From assembly GCA_020161355.1 (NCBI GenBank), contig JAIUOF010000002.1, positions 248,001 through 312,000 of the forward strand: a DNA stretch of 64,000 nt. The letters run 5' to 3'. The position numbers were made by a program, and so were the translations under genes. This document shows positions 16,537-25,893 of the stretch, one piece after another. The notes under the pieces are model-generated. The model saw only the letters and a program-made list of their open reading frames with translations. It had not been told where the DNA came from and ran no database searches. Position 1 is the stretch's first letter; each line of letters begins with the position of its first letter. Source of the DNA: Bacteroidota bacterium. GTDB lineage: Bacteria > Bacteroidota > Bacteroidia > Cytophagales > Spirosomataceae.

Positions 16537-17784
16537 TTAATATTTAAAAATTTTAAAACTCTGATTATTAACAGTTTTTACAAAATAAAACCCCGATTTA
16601 AAAGACTCGAAATTTATCTTTTCAGTATCTTTCCCGGTATTCAAAGTACTTTTTACCAATAAGCCAGCAGCATCAAAAACCTGAAATTCAAATATTTCAT
16701 CTTTGAATTTATCAGGAACAATAATATTAAGCTCAGAAGAAACGGGATTGGGATAAACAAAAAACTTTTCATTATAATCAGGTGGCTCAACGGCTGTAAT
16801 GACAGCCCCTTTCAGATTATTTACAGGCCAGCCAATTTGATTTAAAACTTTCAGTATAACTTCTCCGGGAAAATGGTTGATTTCTGCTGCACCAATCGAT
16901 GGCGACATTAAAGCATTTACCGATCCTTTTGGATAGCGTCTTTCGTCAAGATGTGAAATACTACCTCCTGATACATAAGAGGCCGGAGCACTTATCTGTG
17001 GGAGATTTTTGATTTCCGCCTCATTGTCAATTTTAAAATACAATTCATCACTTGTAATAAATCTCCTGAGATCAACCGAAGGGTTTCCGTATTGTGCGTC
17101 ATTGGTAAGTAATATTCCTGAAGAATTTTGCAAAAACAAATCATAAATAATCGGGAGCCCATTTAACCCCCAAATAGCCTGGGCATTGTTGGTTTCGTTG
17201 AGTTTAAAGGTGGAAGTAAAGCCAAGTCCATGGGCGATTTCGTGTAGTACAATGGTCATCAAATCATATTTAAAAGGCTCAAAGTTGCCATCAGTAAAAT
17301 ACGACCAGTTGATTTTATTATTAATGGTGATGGTGATGTCACTTTCGGTACCATTTAGATTTTGCCCGGCAATGGCCTCAGCCAATGAAACCGGATACCA
17401 AACATCCTTCAAAGCGGATTTGCTAAAATTTTTATATACTACTTTCGAACCCGAACTCGCTAAAGTATTTCCGCTTAGCTCCTCCCATTGGGCAGAAATT
17501 TTAATTGGAATCCTGGAGATTAAAACTTTCGACCACACATTTACGGCAGCCTGAAACGCCGTTTTTGCTCCGGAAGGAAAACCCGCTCCGTAGGTCACGT
17601 CAAAAGTAGCTGTATTGGCATTTATTCGCAATTTTGAAAAATCCGGCCCCAAAAAAGCTGTGTTACTTTGGTATTCCCCAGCGGGACAGGACACGATAAT
17701 CCCTTCCTGCATTTCCTGAGCCGTAACCCAAAAATGCATAAAAAAAAGAAAAAAAGTACCAGCAAAATACCTGATTTTTTTCAT
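16537..17784 (-). CDS. Secreted zinc metalloprotease-like protein with T9SS C-terminal sorting domain
   Basis: Exported 415-residue protein. After the signal peptide (MKKIRYFAGTFFLFFMHFWVTAQ) comes a domain with a zinc-binding HEIAHGLGF and a later ALMSP segment that looks like a Met-turn, which points to a metzincin-like peptidase. The third ligand position of the strict HExxHxxGxxH pattern is Ser, not His, so the third ligand must differ or activity may be altered. The last 75 residues (FFVYPNPVSSELNIIV ... GFYFVKTVNNQSFKIFKY) are a type A sorting domain of the type IX secretion system, which exports proteins across the outer membrane. Single gene; substrate unknown. Confidence 0.85.
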   Translation of the reverse strand: MKKIRYFAGTFFLFFMHFWVTAQEMQEGIIVSCPAGEYQSNTAFLGPDFSKLRINANTATFDVTYGAGFPSGAKTAFQAAVNVWSKVLISRIPIKISAQWEELSGNTLASSGSKVVYKNFSKSALKDVWYPVSLAEAIAGQNLNGTESDITITINNKINWSYFTDGNFEPFKYDLMTIVLHEIAHGLGFTSTFKLNETNNAQAIWGLNGLPIIYDLFLQNSSGILLTNDAQYGNPSVDLRRFITSDELYFKIDNEAEIKNLPQISAPASYVSGGSISHLDERRYPKGSVNALMSPSIGAAEINHFPGEVILKVLNQIGWPVNNLKGAVITAVEPPDYNEKFFVYPNPVSSELNIIVPDKFKDEIFEFQVFDAAGLLVKSTLNTGKDTEKINFESFKSGFYFVKTVNNQSFKIFKY

Positions 17785-17874
17785 AAGCTTATGAGGAAAC
17801 TACAGCAAAAATCATTCCTCAAAAAAAATGATTCTAGAATTAATACGAAATAAACTGGTAAAATGTGGCAAAGC

Positions 17875-18888
17875 TTATCCCCAAATTTTCATTCCTTCTG
17901 TACAGTTCTTACACATTTCAATATTGGTCCTCGACGACATTAGTTTTTTTCGAAAATCAACATAAACCTTATCGTTCCAAACTTCTTGAAATGTTATTTT
18001 CTTCAAATCCCCCATTCTGTTTTCTGCGTCTTTATCAAAACAGCATGGCACCACCAGCCCGTCCCAGGTGATTACAGTTGAATGCCACATTTTCCAGCAA
18101 TGATTAAGCATGGGGTTTTTAATGCCATATTTACCATCCTTTAGCTTATGATATCTTGCGTATTTGGGATTATCCGGAATGAGGTCTGAGCCATTTTCAT
18201 AATCATAAATCTGGGCAGTTTTCAGCCTGAGTTCATCGACTCCTATTTCTTTGGAGATTCTTTTTATTTCTTCAATCTGATGCTCATTTGGCTTTACTAC
18301 TAAAAATTGAAAAATAACAAAAGGGGTTGAGCTTTTAAGTTTTTTTTTTGCCTGAATAATATTTTTGGTCCCCTGCCACACTTTTTCAATGTCCCCTCCT
18401 ATCCTGTATTGTTGATAAGTATCCTGTGTAGTGCCGTCGATAGAAATTATCAACCTGTCTAAACCAGATTTTACGGTTTCAAGAGCATTTTGAAAATTCA
18501 AATAATGGGCGTTTGTTGAGGTGGCAGTATAGATTTTCTTTGAATTGGCGTATTTGACCATTTTTAAAAAATCCTTGTGAAGATAAGGTTCGCCTTGAAA
18601 ATAAAAAGTCATATACATCACATAATCAGCGATTTGATCAATAGTATTTTCAAAAAGCCCGGTATCTAACATCCCGGTTGGACGGGTAAAAGACCTCAAT
18701 CCACTTGGACACTCAGGACAACGGAGGTTGCAGGAAGTTGTGGGCTCAAAAGATATAGCAACCGGGTAAAATGAATTGATTGCGTTTTTGGAAATCTTGG
18801 AAAAAACATACGAAAAAACCAGTCCAAGGGCATTATAAGCTCTTCGGAATGTCAATTTAGACAAAAAATTGAGACTGTCTCTCCACAT
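17875..18888 (-). CDS. Radical SAM / SPASM domain protein
   Basis: Iron-sulfur enzyme of 337 residues using S-adenosylmethionine. The radical SAM cluster motif CxxxCxxC is Cys53, Cys57 and Cys60 (TSCNLRCPEC). GxxDRLIISIDGTTQDTYQQYR is the typical mid-barrel motif. The C-terminal SPASM region binds a further cluster (HCWKMWHS, GLVVPCCFD, NIEMCKNCTEG). The N-terminal 40 residues are an extra basic/hydrophobic segment. It follows the M1 aminopeptidase with no spacing. SPASM proteins often modify peptides or act on glycolipid-like substrates; no precursor peptide is visible nearby, so the substrate is unknown. Confidence 0.88.
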   Translation of the reverse strand: MWRDSLNFLSKLTFRRAYNALGLVFSYVFSKISKNAINSFYPVAISFEPTTSCNLRCPECPSGLRSFTRPTGMLDTGLFENTIDQIADYVMYMTFYFQGEPYLHKDFLKMVKYANSKKIYTATSTNAHYLNFQNALETVKSGLDRLIISIDGTTQDTYQQYRIGGDIEKVWQGTKNIIQAKKKLKSSTPFVIFQFLVVKPNEHQIEEIKRISKEIGVDELRLKTAQIYDYENGSDLIPDNPKYARYHKLKDGKYGIKNPMLNHCWKMWHSTVITWDGLVVPCCFDKDAENRMGDLKKITFQEVWNDKVYVDFRKKLMSSRTNIEMCKNCTEGMKIWG

Positions 18889-21348
18889 TTATTTTTTGAA
18901 TTGCTCGTAATATTCCAACAATCTGGCATTCTTTTCCTTTGAAATAATGTCTTTCATCGCTGTTTCGGCCTCCACAACCGAATCACCCAACATTGAAAGA
19001 GCCCTGACTGCACTCAATCTTACAAACCATTCTGATTCGTTTAAGCCTTTATTTTTAAGATACGGAACACTTTTTTGAATAATTTGGGTGTCAGACTTTA
19101 ACAAAAAGGCACCTAATGAAGTTACTCCCTGATAAAGTTCGAATCCTTCGAAATTAGCTAATTTATCAATGAACCATTGGTAATTTTCTGCGACAGGAGT
19201 TTGAGCATAAAAGGCCGACACTGCCATAAAAATATTGAAATCATTGGCTGATGAATATTTGGTTGCCAGATCTGAAGCATCCTGAACATTGTTGGCAAAA
19301 AGAGCCTCCAAAGCAGCTGCTTTTACCTGATTTGAGGTATCATTGAGAGCCTCTCTAAACAAAATGTCGTTTTGAGGATTTAGAAAGTTTTTGACAGCTA
19401 GAATTGCCGAAGCCCGTACATTGGTTCTGGGATCGTTTTTAATGATTTGTTGCAGAGCTTTTTCTACTTTCAGAAAATCTTCACCGTCGTAATCAAAAAA
19501 TTTCTGAACTGCCAGATCTCTGATTCTCCAGAATGGATCTTTAAGTGCCTCCAATACAACCTCCCTTACCTTTTTATTTTGTAATGGATTAGTTTCAGAG
19601 CCCTCATCGGCTTTGTAAGTAAGGTTTTCCAAAGCGAAAAGCCTTCCGTAAATCGTTTTGGAGCCTAAATATTGATTTATTAGCTCAATTTCCGATTTCT
19701 CGTGATTTATTGCTGCCAGCAAGTATCCATCCGGATTAATCAATATGTTTTTATACTCACCCTCAAAATTCAGTTCATAGTTTTGCTGTGCAGTTTTAAA
19801 TTTCAAAATATCTGTTTTAATTCCGGTTGAGGTTTGAATTTCCACCGGTATTTTTAAATCATATATAAAATTACTGGTACTATCAGTCACCTGCTTCAAC
19901 ATCAGGTTTATTTTGTTTTTCTCAACTTTATGTTCCACCAAAATATTGGGGTGACCCGGCTTAAAAAACCATTGGTCAAAAAACCACTTGAGGTCTCTTC
20001 CTGTAACTTTTTCAAAAGAAAGTCTCAAATCCTCGATTTCTGCGGTTTGACCTGCATATTTAAGGAGATAATAATTTAAAGTCTTAAAAAAGGCTTCGTC
20101 TCCTACTTCCAGTCTCAACTGATGCAATATTCGGCCGCCTTTTTGATAAGAATGGGCATCAAACATGTCTTCCTGAGAGGCAAAATCAAACCTGATCATA
20201 GGAACCTGCTTTTGGGAGGCTTCCTGCATATATTCCTGCAGGGCAGTCAGATATAAGTAGTCGGCTTCATCTTTTCCTTCTTTATGATTTGCCCACAAAA
20301 ACTCACTGTAATTGGCAAATGATTCATTGAGTGGCAAATGTGACCACGACTCACAGGTAACAAGATTTCCAAACCAATGGTGGAACAATTCGTGGGCAAT
20401 CACGCCGTCATCATTTCCATCAATAATTTGATTAGCATTTTTCTGCACTGATTTGCTATGGACTGTAGCCGTAGTATTCTCCATAGCACCGGAAACATAT
20501 TTTCTGACTGGAATCTGAGAATATTTAGGCCATTGATATTTTACACCTAATAGCTTCTCAAAAAAATCAATCATTTCGGGTGTACGACCAAATATCTGGT
20601 AGGCATTTTTCTCATATTCAGGCTCTACAAAATAGCTCACTTCAAATCTTTTAAAAGTGCTGTCGGTCACTTTTTTGAAATTCCCTGCCGCAATCATACT
20701 TAAATACACTGCATGTGGTTTTTCAAGCTTCCAATGGTCGGTTTTGGTACCGTCGGAATTGTTTTTTGTATCAGTTAACAATCCATTGGATAAGGTGGTA
20801 AATGACTTATCTACAGTCATATATATATCCTGGGTATGATTTTGGTTAGGCGAATCGATGGTTGGAAACCAAACACTGTTTGACTGCGTTTCACCTTGTG
20901 TCCAAAGCTGTTTGGGTAATTTTGGATTTTCTGAAGACGGTACAATAAAATACAATCCCTTGTCAGAAGTTATGGCTTCTGAACCTGAAGTCTTAAGTTT
21001 TTCGGGTTGAGCAGTATATTCAATGGTTACCTTTAAAGTATCATTGGAAGAAAATGTTTTACCAAGATTGATAGAGATAATATCTTCGGCATAAGTGTAT
21101 TTAAGAATCTGATTTTGCGATTTTATGCTTTTTATTTCAAATCCTCTGGCATTCAGCTCAAGCATTGACTGCGGATAGAAATAAGGTTTCAGGGTCAAAA
21201 TAGCCTTCCCTGACATAGTTTTGGAGTCAAAATCAGGCTTTAAATGTAACTCGGTATGCAGCAAATCGAAATCAATATCTCGACTTTTTCTTACCTGAGC
21301 GTTTAATGAAATCGATAATACCATCAAAACAACCAATATTTTTTTCAT
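18889..21348 (-). CDS. M1-family zinc aminopeptidase with C-terminal HEAT-like repeats, secreted
   Basis: Exported metallopeptidase of 819 residues that removes N-terminal amino acids from peptides. A signal peptide (MKKILVVLMVLSISLNAQ) is followed by an N-terminal beta domain, then the catalytic domain: the exopeptidase motif GAMEN and the zinc site HELFHHW with His319, His323 and Glu342 (HExxHx18E; Glu320 catalytic). The C-terminal third (about 560-819) contains helical repeats with ALKDPFWRIRDLAVQ, DPRTNVRASAILAV and DTSNQVKAAALEAL, which are HEAT-like. Its stop abuts the start of the radical SAM gene, and the upstream gap is 13 bases, so it belongs to the rbfA-led run. Confidence 0.92.
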   Translation of the reverse strand: MKKILVVLMVLSISLNAQVRKSRDIDFDLLHTELHLKPDFDSKTMSGKAILTLKPYFYPQSMLELNARGFEIKSIKSQNQILKYTYAEDIISINLGKTFSSNDTLKVTIEYTAQPEKLKTSGSEAITSDKGLYFIVPSSENPKLPKQLWTQGETQSNSVWFPTIDSPNQNHTQDIYMTVDKSFTTLSNGLLTDTKNNSDGTKTDHWKLEKPHAVYLSMIAAGNFKKVTDSTFKRFEVSYFVEPEYEKNAYQIFGRTPEMIDFFEKLLGVKYQWPKYSQIPVRKYVSGAMENTTATVHSKSVQKNANQIIDGNDDGVIAHELFHHWFGNLVTCESWSHLPLNESFANYSEFLWANHKEGKDEADYLYLTALQEYMQEASQKQVPMIRFDFASQEDMFDAHSYQKGGRILHQLRLEVGDEAFFKTLNYYLLKYAGQTAEIEDLRLSFEKVTGRDLKWFFDQWFFKPGHPNILVEHKVEKNKINLMLKQVTDSTSNFIYDLKIPVEIQTSTGIKTDILKFKTAQQNYELNFEGEYKNILINPDGYLLAAINHEKSEIELINQYLGSKTIYGRLFALENLTYKADEGSETNPLQNKKVREVVLEALKDPFWRIRDLAVQKFFDYDGEDFLKVEKALQQIIKNDPRTNVRASAILAVKNFLNPQNDILFREALNDTSNQVKAAALEALFANNVQDASDLATKYSSANDFNIFMAVSAFYAQTPVAENYQWFIDKLANFEGFELYQGVTSLGAFLLKSDTQIIQKSVPYLKNKGLNESEWFVRLSAVRALSMLGDSVVEAETAMKDIISKEKNARLLEYYEQFKK

Positions 21349-21361
21349 AGAAAAGAGTGAC

Positions 21362-21817
21362 TTATCTGTCAGGATTAAGGTTTTTGTACAATATTTTCTT
21401 TTTTAAAACCAGACTGAAACCTTCTGATTCGTTTTTGAAATCGTATTCATTTTTGAGCACAAAATCATCAATACTTGAATACCCACCCTTTAAAGTAAGT
21501 GTAATTGTATGTGTAGCAGGATTTAATCGCCAAAAACAGGCATCTACATCCAGATCCAGAAAATCAACTCCGGCACAAGCTTCAATGTCTTCTGAAGACT
21601 GATAATCGTACTCAATGCGGCCATTGGGTTTAAACGTCCAGATCATGGTGTTTAAGGAAATTTTTTCCTGAGAATAAGGAATAAATTTAATTGAGCTCAA
21701 AGTATCAACCCGATCTTCAACAATAATATACTTCCTGGCCGGCACTTTTTCTTTGAAGGTTTGACCCAGGGCCGTAATCGAAATCAGGACAAAAAATAAA
21801 AATCCAAAAATTCTCAT
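21362..21817 (-). CDS. Small secreted protein, lipocalin-like architecture suspected
   Basis: 151-residue exported protein (signal MRIFGFLFFVLISITALGQ). The mature part is mostly predicted beta strand (MIWTFKPNGRIEYDYQ, HTITLTLKGG, FSLVLKKKILY), with two cysteines in the middle (CAGVDFLDLDVDACFW). The pattern is like the many small lipocalin-like proteins of Bacteroidota, but no family is firmly recognised. It lies 2 bases after the LolC/E-like permease gene and 13 before the aminopeptidase gene, so it is co-transcribed with them. Confidence 0.7.
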   Translation of the reverse strand: MRIFGFLFFVLISITALGQTFKEKVPARKYIIVEDRVDTLSSIKFIPYSQEKISLNTMIWTFKPNGRIEYDYQSSEDIEACAGVDFLDLDVDACFWRLNPATHTITLTLKGGYSSIDDFVLKNEYDFKNESEGFSLVLKKKILYKNLNPDR

Positions 21818-21819
21818 AA

Positions 21820-23034
21820 TTAGTTGTTAATCATAAATTTAGTGGCTCTAGAAGCAGGAACAATTGAGGCCAGTACTGAAATCACAAAAATTCCTAAAAC
21901 AGACATTATTACATCGGCTGACCGAATTTCAACCGGATAGGCATCAACCAGAGCATACTCCATCCCTAATTTTATCAAACCGAATTTTTGTTGAAAAAAA
22001 CTAATACTTAAGCCTAATATCAATCCCAATACCACACCAATAGTAGCTACAAGCAGCCCTTCAGCAAGGAAGATAGATTTGACCAGGTATTGAGTAGCCC
22101 CTATCGACGACAAAGTTTTGATATCATCCTTTTTGTCTATAACCAACATACTCAAGGAATAGAAAATATTAAAAGAGGCAATACCCACGATAAAAAACAA
22201 AGCTATAAAAATGAATAATTTTTCAATTTTGATCGCTTTAAGCAAAGGGGCATTTTGCTCGTCTCTGTCTTTTACCATTAAATTTTTGGACAGTAAACCA
22301 GAAATATCTTTTTTCACCTGATTAATATCGGCGTTTTCACGCAGCGTAATTTCAATAGCCGTTCTTTTCCCTGCTTTATCGTTGAGACTTTCCACAATTT
22401 CGATTGGGACAATCACATGATTGTCATACTGTTGTTCCAAAACAAACGCACCGGATACTTCCAGCGAATATTGGTTGATATTATCTTCCGGATTTAGAAC
22501 GTTTAATGGCTGGATTTTGGGATACAATAAGGTCAAAGGATTCAAAAAATCATTAATTTTAAGATCGAGAGCTGTGAAAACGCCTCCACCAACGTAGGCA
22601 GTTGGCCTGCCATCTTTGAAAATTTTCATTTCACCCTCGAAAAGGGCCTTTTGCATCTCTTTGTTATTTTCAAAAGTTGTATCAACACCTTTTAGAACGA
22701 CGATCATCTGTGCGTCGTTGCTTCGGGCAAGAGCTTTGTCCTGATATACCTCAGAAATGTATTTTACACCTTCCAGCTGTTTTATTTTTTTAATAAGGTC
22801 GTTTCCCGGGAGAAAGTCTTTTTTAGTTACCGATGAAATCTTAAGATCAGGATCAAAAGCCTTGAAAATCTGTCGATTGAGACCCTCCAGACCATTGAAA
22901 ACCGAAAGCACAACAATAAGGGCGGTCAAACCAAGGGCTATTCCCAACATCGAAATGATAGAAATAAAATTAATGAAGCTTCTTTTTTTCTTTGAAAGAA
23001 AATATTTTTTTGCGATAAAAAAAGATAAAGCCAT
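21820..23034 (-). CDS. LolC/LolE-family ABC permease (lipoprotein-releasing type)
   Basis: Inner-membrane permease of 404 residues of the FtsX/LolCE family. The ATG at 23034 (MALSFFIAKKYF) is preferred over one 51 bases upstream, because it lies 4 bases after the rbfA stop and gives the normal N-terminus. Four membrane segments: one at about 20-50 (FISIISMLGIALGLTALIVVLSVF), then a large periplasmic domain to about 265, then three (about 270-300, 320-350, 365-395). The family role is extracting lipoproteins from the inner membrane with the LolD ATPase; no LolD is adjacent. Part of the run led by rbfA. Confidence 0.88.
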   Translation of the reverse strand: MALSFFIAKKYFLSKKKRSFINFISIISMLGIALGLTALIVVLSVFNGLEGLNRQIFKAFDPDLKISSVTKKDFLPGNDLIKKIKQLEGVKYISEVYQDKALARSNDAQMIVVLKGVDTTFENNKEMQKALFEGEMKIFKDGRPTAYVGGGVFTALDLKINDFLNPLTLLYPKIQPLNVLNPEDNINQYSLEVSGAFVLEQQYDNHVIVPIEIVESLNDKAGKRTAIEITLRENADINQVKKDISGLLSKNLMVKDRDEQNAPLLKAIKIEKLFIFIALFFIVGIASFNIFYSLSMLVIDKKDDIKTLSSIGATQYLVKSIFLAEGLLVATIGVVLGLILGLSISFFQQKFGLIKLGMEYALVDAYPVEIRSADVIMSVLGIFVISVLASIVPASRATKFMINN

Positions 23035-23038
23035 AAGG

Positions 23039-23416
23039 TTAATCCTCGGTTGATTCTTCGGCTGGTGGAATATGGATATTTGCAAATAATTGTTCTATTT
23101 TCTGAGCATATTCAGCCGTATCGTCAATATAAAACTGGAAAGTTGGAATAATTCGAAGCTGATGCTTTGCTTTATTTCCAAACAATCCCCTGATTTTTTT
23201 TGAATTATCTCTGATACTCTCCAAAATCTCATTCCGTTTCTCACCTTTCAAAAAGCTAAGATATACTTTGGCGATGCTTAGATCAGGTGATACTTTCACG
23301 TCTGTAATTGTCACAAAATCATCTTCAAATATACTTTTGATATCTCTCAGAAAAATGTCTCCCAAATCTTTTTGAATAAGCTTGCCTACTTGTTTTTGCC
23401 TCTTCGACTCCATCAC
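23039..23416 (-). CDS. rbfA: 30S ribosome-binding factor A
   Basis: Small (125-residue) ribosome maturation factor that binds free 30S subunits near helix 45 of the 16S rRNA and is needed for late 30S assembly and cold growth. The KH-like fold is readable: RQKQVGKLIQKDLGDIFLRD, then VTITDVKVSPDLSIAKVYLSFL and the conserved LRGLFGNKAKHQLRIIPTFQFYIDDT (starts with KIRG here). The last 15 residues are an acidic tail. First gene of a five-gene run with gaps of 13 bases or less. Confidence 0.93.
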   Translation of the reverse strand: MMESKRQKQVGKLIQKDLGDIFLRDIKSIFEDDFVTITDVKVSPDLSIAKVYLSFLKGEKRNEILESIRDNSKKIRGLFGNKAKHQLRIIPTFQFYIDDTAEYAQKIEQLFANIHIPPAEESTED

Positions 23417-23615
23417 TTTTTTTTGCCCCCGGGCATATTTTTAAGAATCCTATATGATCCTGATTTTCTAATAAAACTAAATAAACCACAAATATCATGG
23501 TATTTTTTGGTTTATCCGTGTCCCAAATGATATTTTTGTACCGGTATTGTGCCTGGTGAGTCCTGTTTTTCTCCCTTTCGCATATCATTTTTTCACCCTT
23601 TAATACAATAAGGTC

Positions 23616-25022
23616 TTGTTAACGTTTTTCAGAATCAATTCAATATTTCAGGTAATTACGCTTTTTCTGATCTTGTTTTTAATCAGATTACCTTTCTGGG
23701 CTTCTCCTTTACCCTTGCTAAACAGTGAGTTGGAGCAAATGCTGGTGGGTCAAAAACTTAACGAAGGCATGAAACTCTATTCTGAGATATTGACGCAAAC
23801 CGGCCCGCTTTCTGCTTATTTTTTCAGATTATTGGATTTATGGGCCACTAAAAACCAGTTTGTGTACGATACCGTAGCGACTATTTTGGTCGTAATAGAA
23901 TCGCTGATGTTTGTATTTATGGTTAACCGCCGGAATCTATTTAATGATAAAAACTATATTCCGGGGCTTATTTACCTGATCTTGATCCACTTGTCATTTG
24001 ACATGGTAAAGCTCTCTCCTATTTTACTTTCCAATTTATTCTTTTTAATGGCACTCAATGCCACATTGAGACAAATTGAAAAACGCGATGGTGTTGGCGA
24101 CGATGTCTTTGAAACCGGGCTTTATTTTGGTATTGCAACACTTTTTTACTTTCCCGCCGGTATTTTTATCATATTCAGTGTGTTTGTGTTGTTTCTTTAT
24201 ACCGGTATTAATATCAGGCAAACCTTCATGGTGATTCTGGCCTTTATTCTTCCCATTTTCTTCACTTATATGTTTTTCTACTTTAACGACATGAGTGAAG
24301 AGTTTACCAGTGTCTGGCTTTTCAATTTCCCACAATTCAGTGCATTTAGCTGGTTAAAGCTAAAAGATTTAATTTTTGTTATAGTATTGCCTGTCCTACT
24401 AACATTTTTTGGAGTGATTAAAGTTTTGCGGGGGACCAGATACAATAGTTTTCAAAACCGCTCGCACCAAATGTTGTTGATTTTAATAATATTCAGCGTC
24501 ATTACATTTTTTATGTCGGGAGACCTTACACCCGGTAAATTATTGTTTCTGATGGCACCCCTTGCATTTTTTGTTTCGGGATATTTTGTGCATTCTAAAA
24601 ACTTATTAATTCCGGAGCTTACTTTTCTGTTTTTCTTTTTTGTAAGCGTCACTTTATTTATCACAGGTGCCAGGCCAATAGCGGGTTTTTCTTTGCCCAT
24701 ATTAAAAGATGCCAGAGCTGAGCAAACCACCGATTACGAAAAATATCTGGGAAAGAAAATATTCGTAACAGGCTCTCAAATAGAATCATACAAAAACCTA
24801 AATATGGCCACCGGCTATGTAAACTGGGAACTTGCCCGTCTTGACTTCGAAAACCCGGACAACTACATGAGTCTGGCCAATATCTATAATAATTTTAAAA
24901 AAGACATGCCGGAAGTAATCATCGACAATGAAAAAGTTATGCCGGTTATCTTCAAAAACTTACCTGAATTAGGTGAAAAGTATAAAAAAGAGGATTCTGA
25001 AGTATATTTTCTAAAAAACTAA
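23616..25022 (+). CDS. Polytopic inner-membrane protein of unknown function
   Basis: A 468-residue membrane protein with about ten hydrophobic segments over residues 8-370 and a soluble C-terminal part (about 375-468). An in-frame stop at 23601-23603 and the lack of an early ATG point to TTG at 23616 as start; the next Met is 51 residues in. The early luminal-type segment PLLNSELEQMLVGQKLNEGMKLYSEI and the overall plan recall membrane glycosyltransferase-like proteins of Bacteroidota, but no catalytic motif is certain. Its stop codon overlaps the stop of the convergent gene by 4 bases. Confidence 0.72.
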   Translation: MLTFFRINSIFQVITLFLILFLIRLPFWASPLPLLNSELEQMLVGQKLNEGMKLYSEILTQTGPLSAYFFRLLDLWATKNQFVYDTVATILVVIESLMFVFMVNRRNLFNDKNYIPGLIYLILIHLSFDMVKLSPILLSNLFFLMALNATLRQIEKRDGVGDDVFETGLYFGIATLFYFPAGIFIIFSVFVLFLYTGINIRQTFMVILAFILPIFFTYMFFYFNDMSEEFTSVWLFNFPQFSAFSWLKLKDLIFVIVLPVLLTFFGVIKVLRGTRYNSFQNRSHQMLLILIIFSVITFFMSGDLTPGKLLFLMAPLAFFVSGYFVHSKNLLIPELTFLFFFFVSVTLFITGARPIAGFSLPILKDARAEQTTDYEKYLGKKIFVTGSQIESYKNLNMATGYVNWELARLDFENPDNYMSLANIYNNFKKDMPEVIIDNEKVMPVIFKNLPELGEKYKKEDSEVYFLKN

Positions 25023-25690
25023 AGCTTTGTCCAGATTTCTTTAACAGGATCTCCTTTTGAACTTTTCCCCGAATGTAACCATTTCCCATTTTTGACTTCG
25101 GCATCAAAAATGAGCTGAGCACCTACCCGATTATTATCTCTGGAAAAGAACTCTATTTTTTCCGTATATTTTCCTTTGTCTAGACTGTAGGTGCCACCTC
25201 CTGTACCTGAAAACTCCCTGGTGGCGGTATTAATGGCAAACCATTGAAAACAACCACCGCCCATGATTTTTAGTGTTTTGCGAGGTCCCGGTTGCATTTC
25301 ATTCATCACGCCATCGATATTGGCTCTGGAGGTGATTCGCCACAAGCCGGTTAGCTCATTATCCTTTTCAGAAACCTTTTCAAACTTAACCTCATTCAAC
25401 TCCAGACTGCGTTTTTTTAAATTAACATTGTAAGTCTGAACAGAGCTGACCAATGAAGGTTTGGCGGAGTGAAATTCAACATCAGTAATAAATTCTCCCG
25501 TCTGACTTAATTCGTACTTTCCTCCCCATGTTTCCAAAAACTCATTGGTTTTGTAAGTGGTTAAAGCAAAATAGTTTTCGGTAGCAATCAACAAAAACTT
25601 CAGGTCATTATCTTCAGCCCGCCAGGCTCCTGTTATACCCTGACCGAATATTGATGGAGCCAAAAACACTAAAAAAAGGAACTTTTTCAT
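25019..25690 (-). CDS. Secreted protein, possibly two lipocalin-like (DUF4488-like) repeats
   Basis: Exported protein of 223 residues (signal MKKFLFLVFLAPSIFGQ). Two similar halves are visible: ITGAWRAEDND...YFALTTYKT...WGGKYELSQTGEFITDVEF, and LTGLWRITSRAN...GGGCFQWFAINTAT...GGGTYSLDKGKYTEKIEF. Each has a G-x-W strand start, a central readout strand and a G-G-x-Y turn. This fits small calycin-like domains; the link to DUF4488 is a guess from memory. Function unknown. Convergent with the membrane-protein gene, the two sharing CTAA at the ends. Confidence 0.72.
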   Translation of the reverse strand: MKKFLFLVFLAPSIFGQGITGAWRAEDNDLKFLLIATENYFALTTYKTNEFLETWGGKYELSQTGEFITDVEFHSAKPSLVSSVQTYNVNLKKRSLELNEVKFEKVSEKDNELTGLWRITSRANIDGVMNEMQPGPRKTLKIMGGGCFQWFAINTATREFSGTGGGTYSLDKGKYTEKIEFFSRDNNRVGAQLIFDAEVKNGKWLHSGKSSKGDPVKEIWTKL

Positions 25691-25863
25691 AGGTTCTTTT
25701 ACTATTTTAAAAATTAAAAACTCAAATTAATACGAACTTTTCTTTCAAAAAAATCACCCAAATATACCTTTCACTCTAGTTTAGATTTACTTCAAATTTT
25801 TTAAAAAGAATTGATTAATTGGTTAAATAAAAATAAAGTGCGACAAAAAAGATGTTTTTGAAT

Positions 25864-25871
25864 TATTTTTG
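25864..25871 (+). promoter_or_regulatory. Candidate -7 box of glgE
   Basis: TATTTTTG matches TAnnTTTG, 23 bases before the ATG at 25894. No clear -33 element. Confidence 0.45.
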
Positions 25872-25893
25872 CATTGAAAATATTTTATACTGA

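Noticed and set aside
23325..23588. Open frame of 87 codons on the minus strand reaching into rbfA
   Set aside because: Overlaps the conserved rbfA frame, with no recognisable domain and no promoter.
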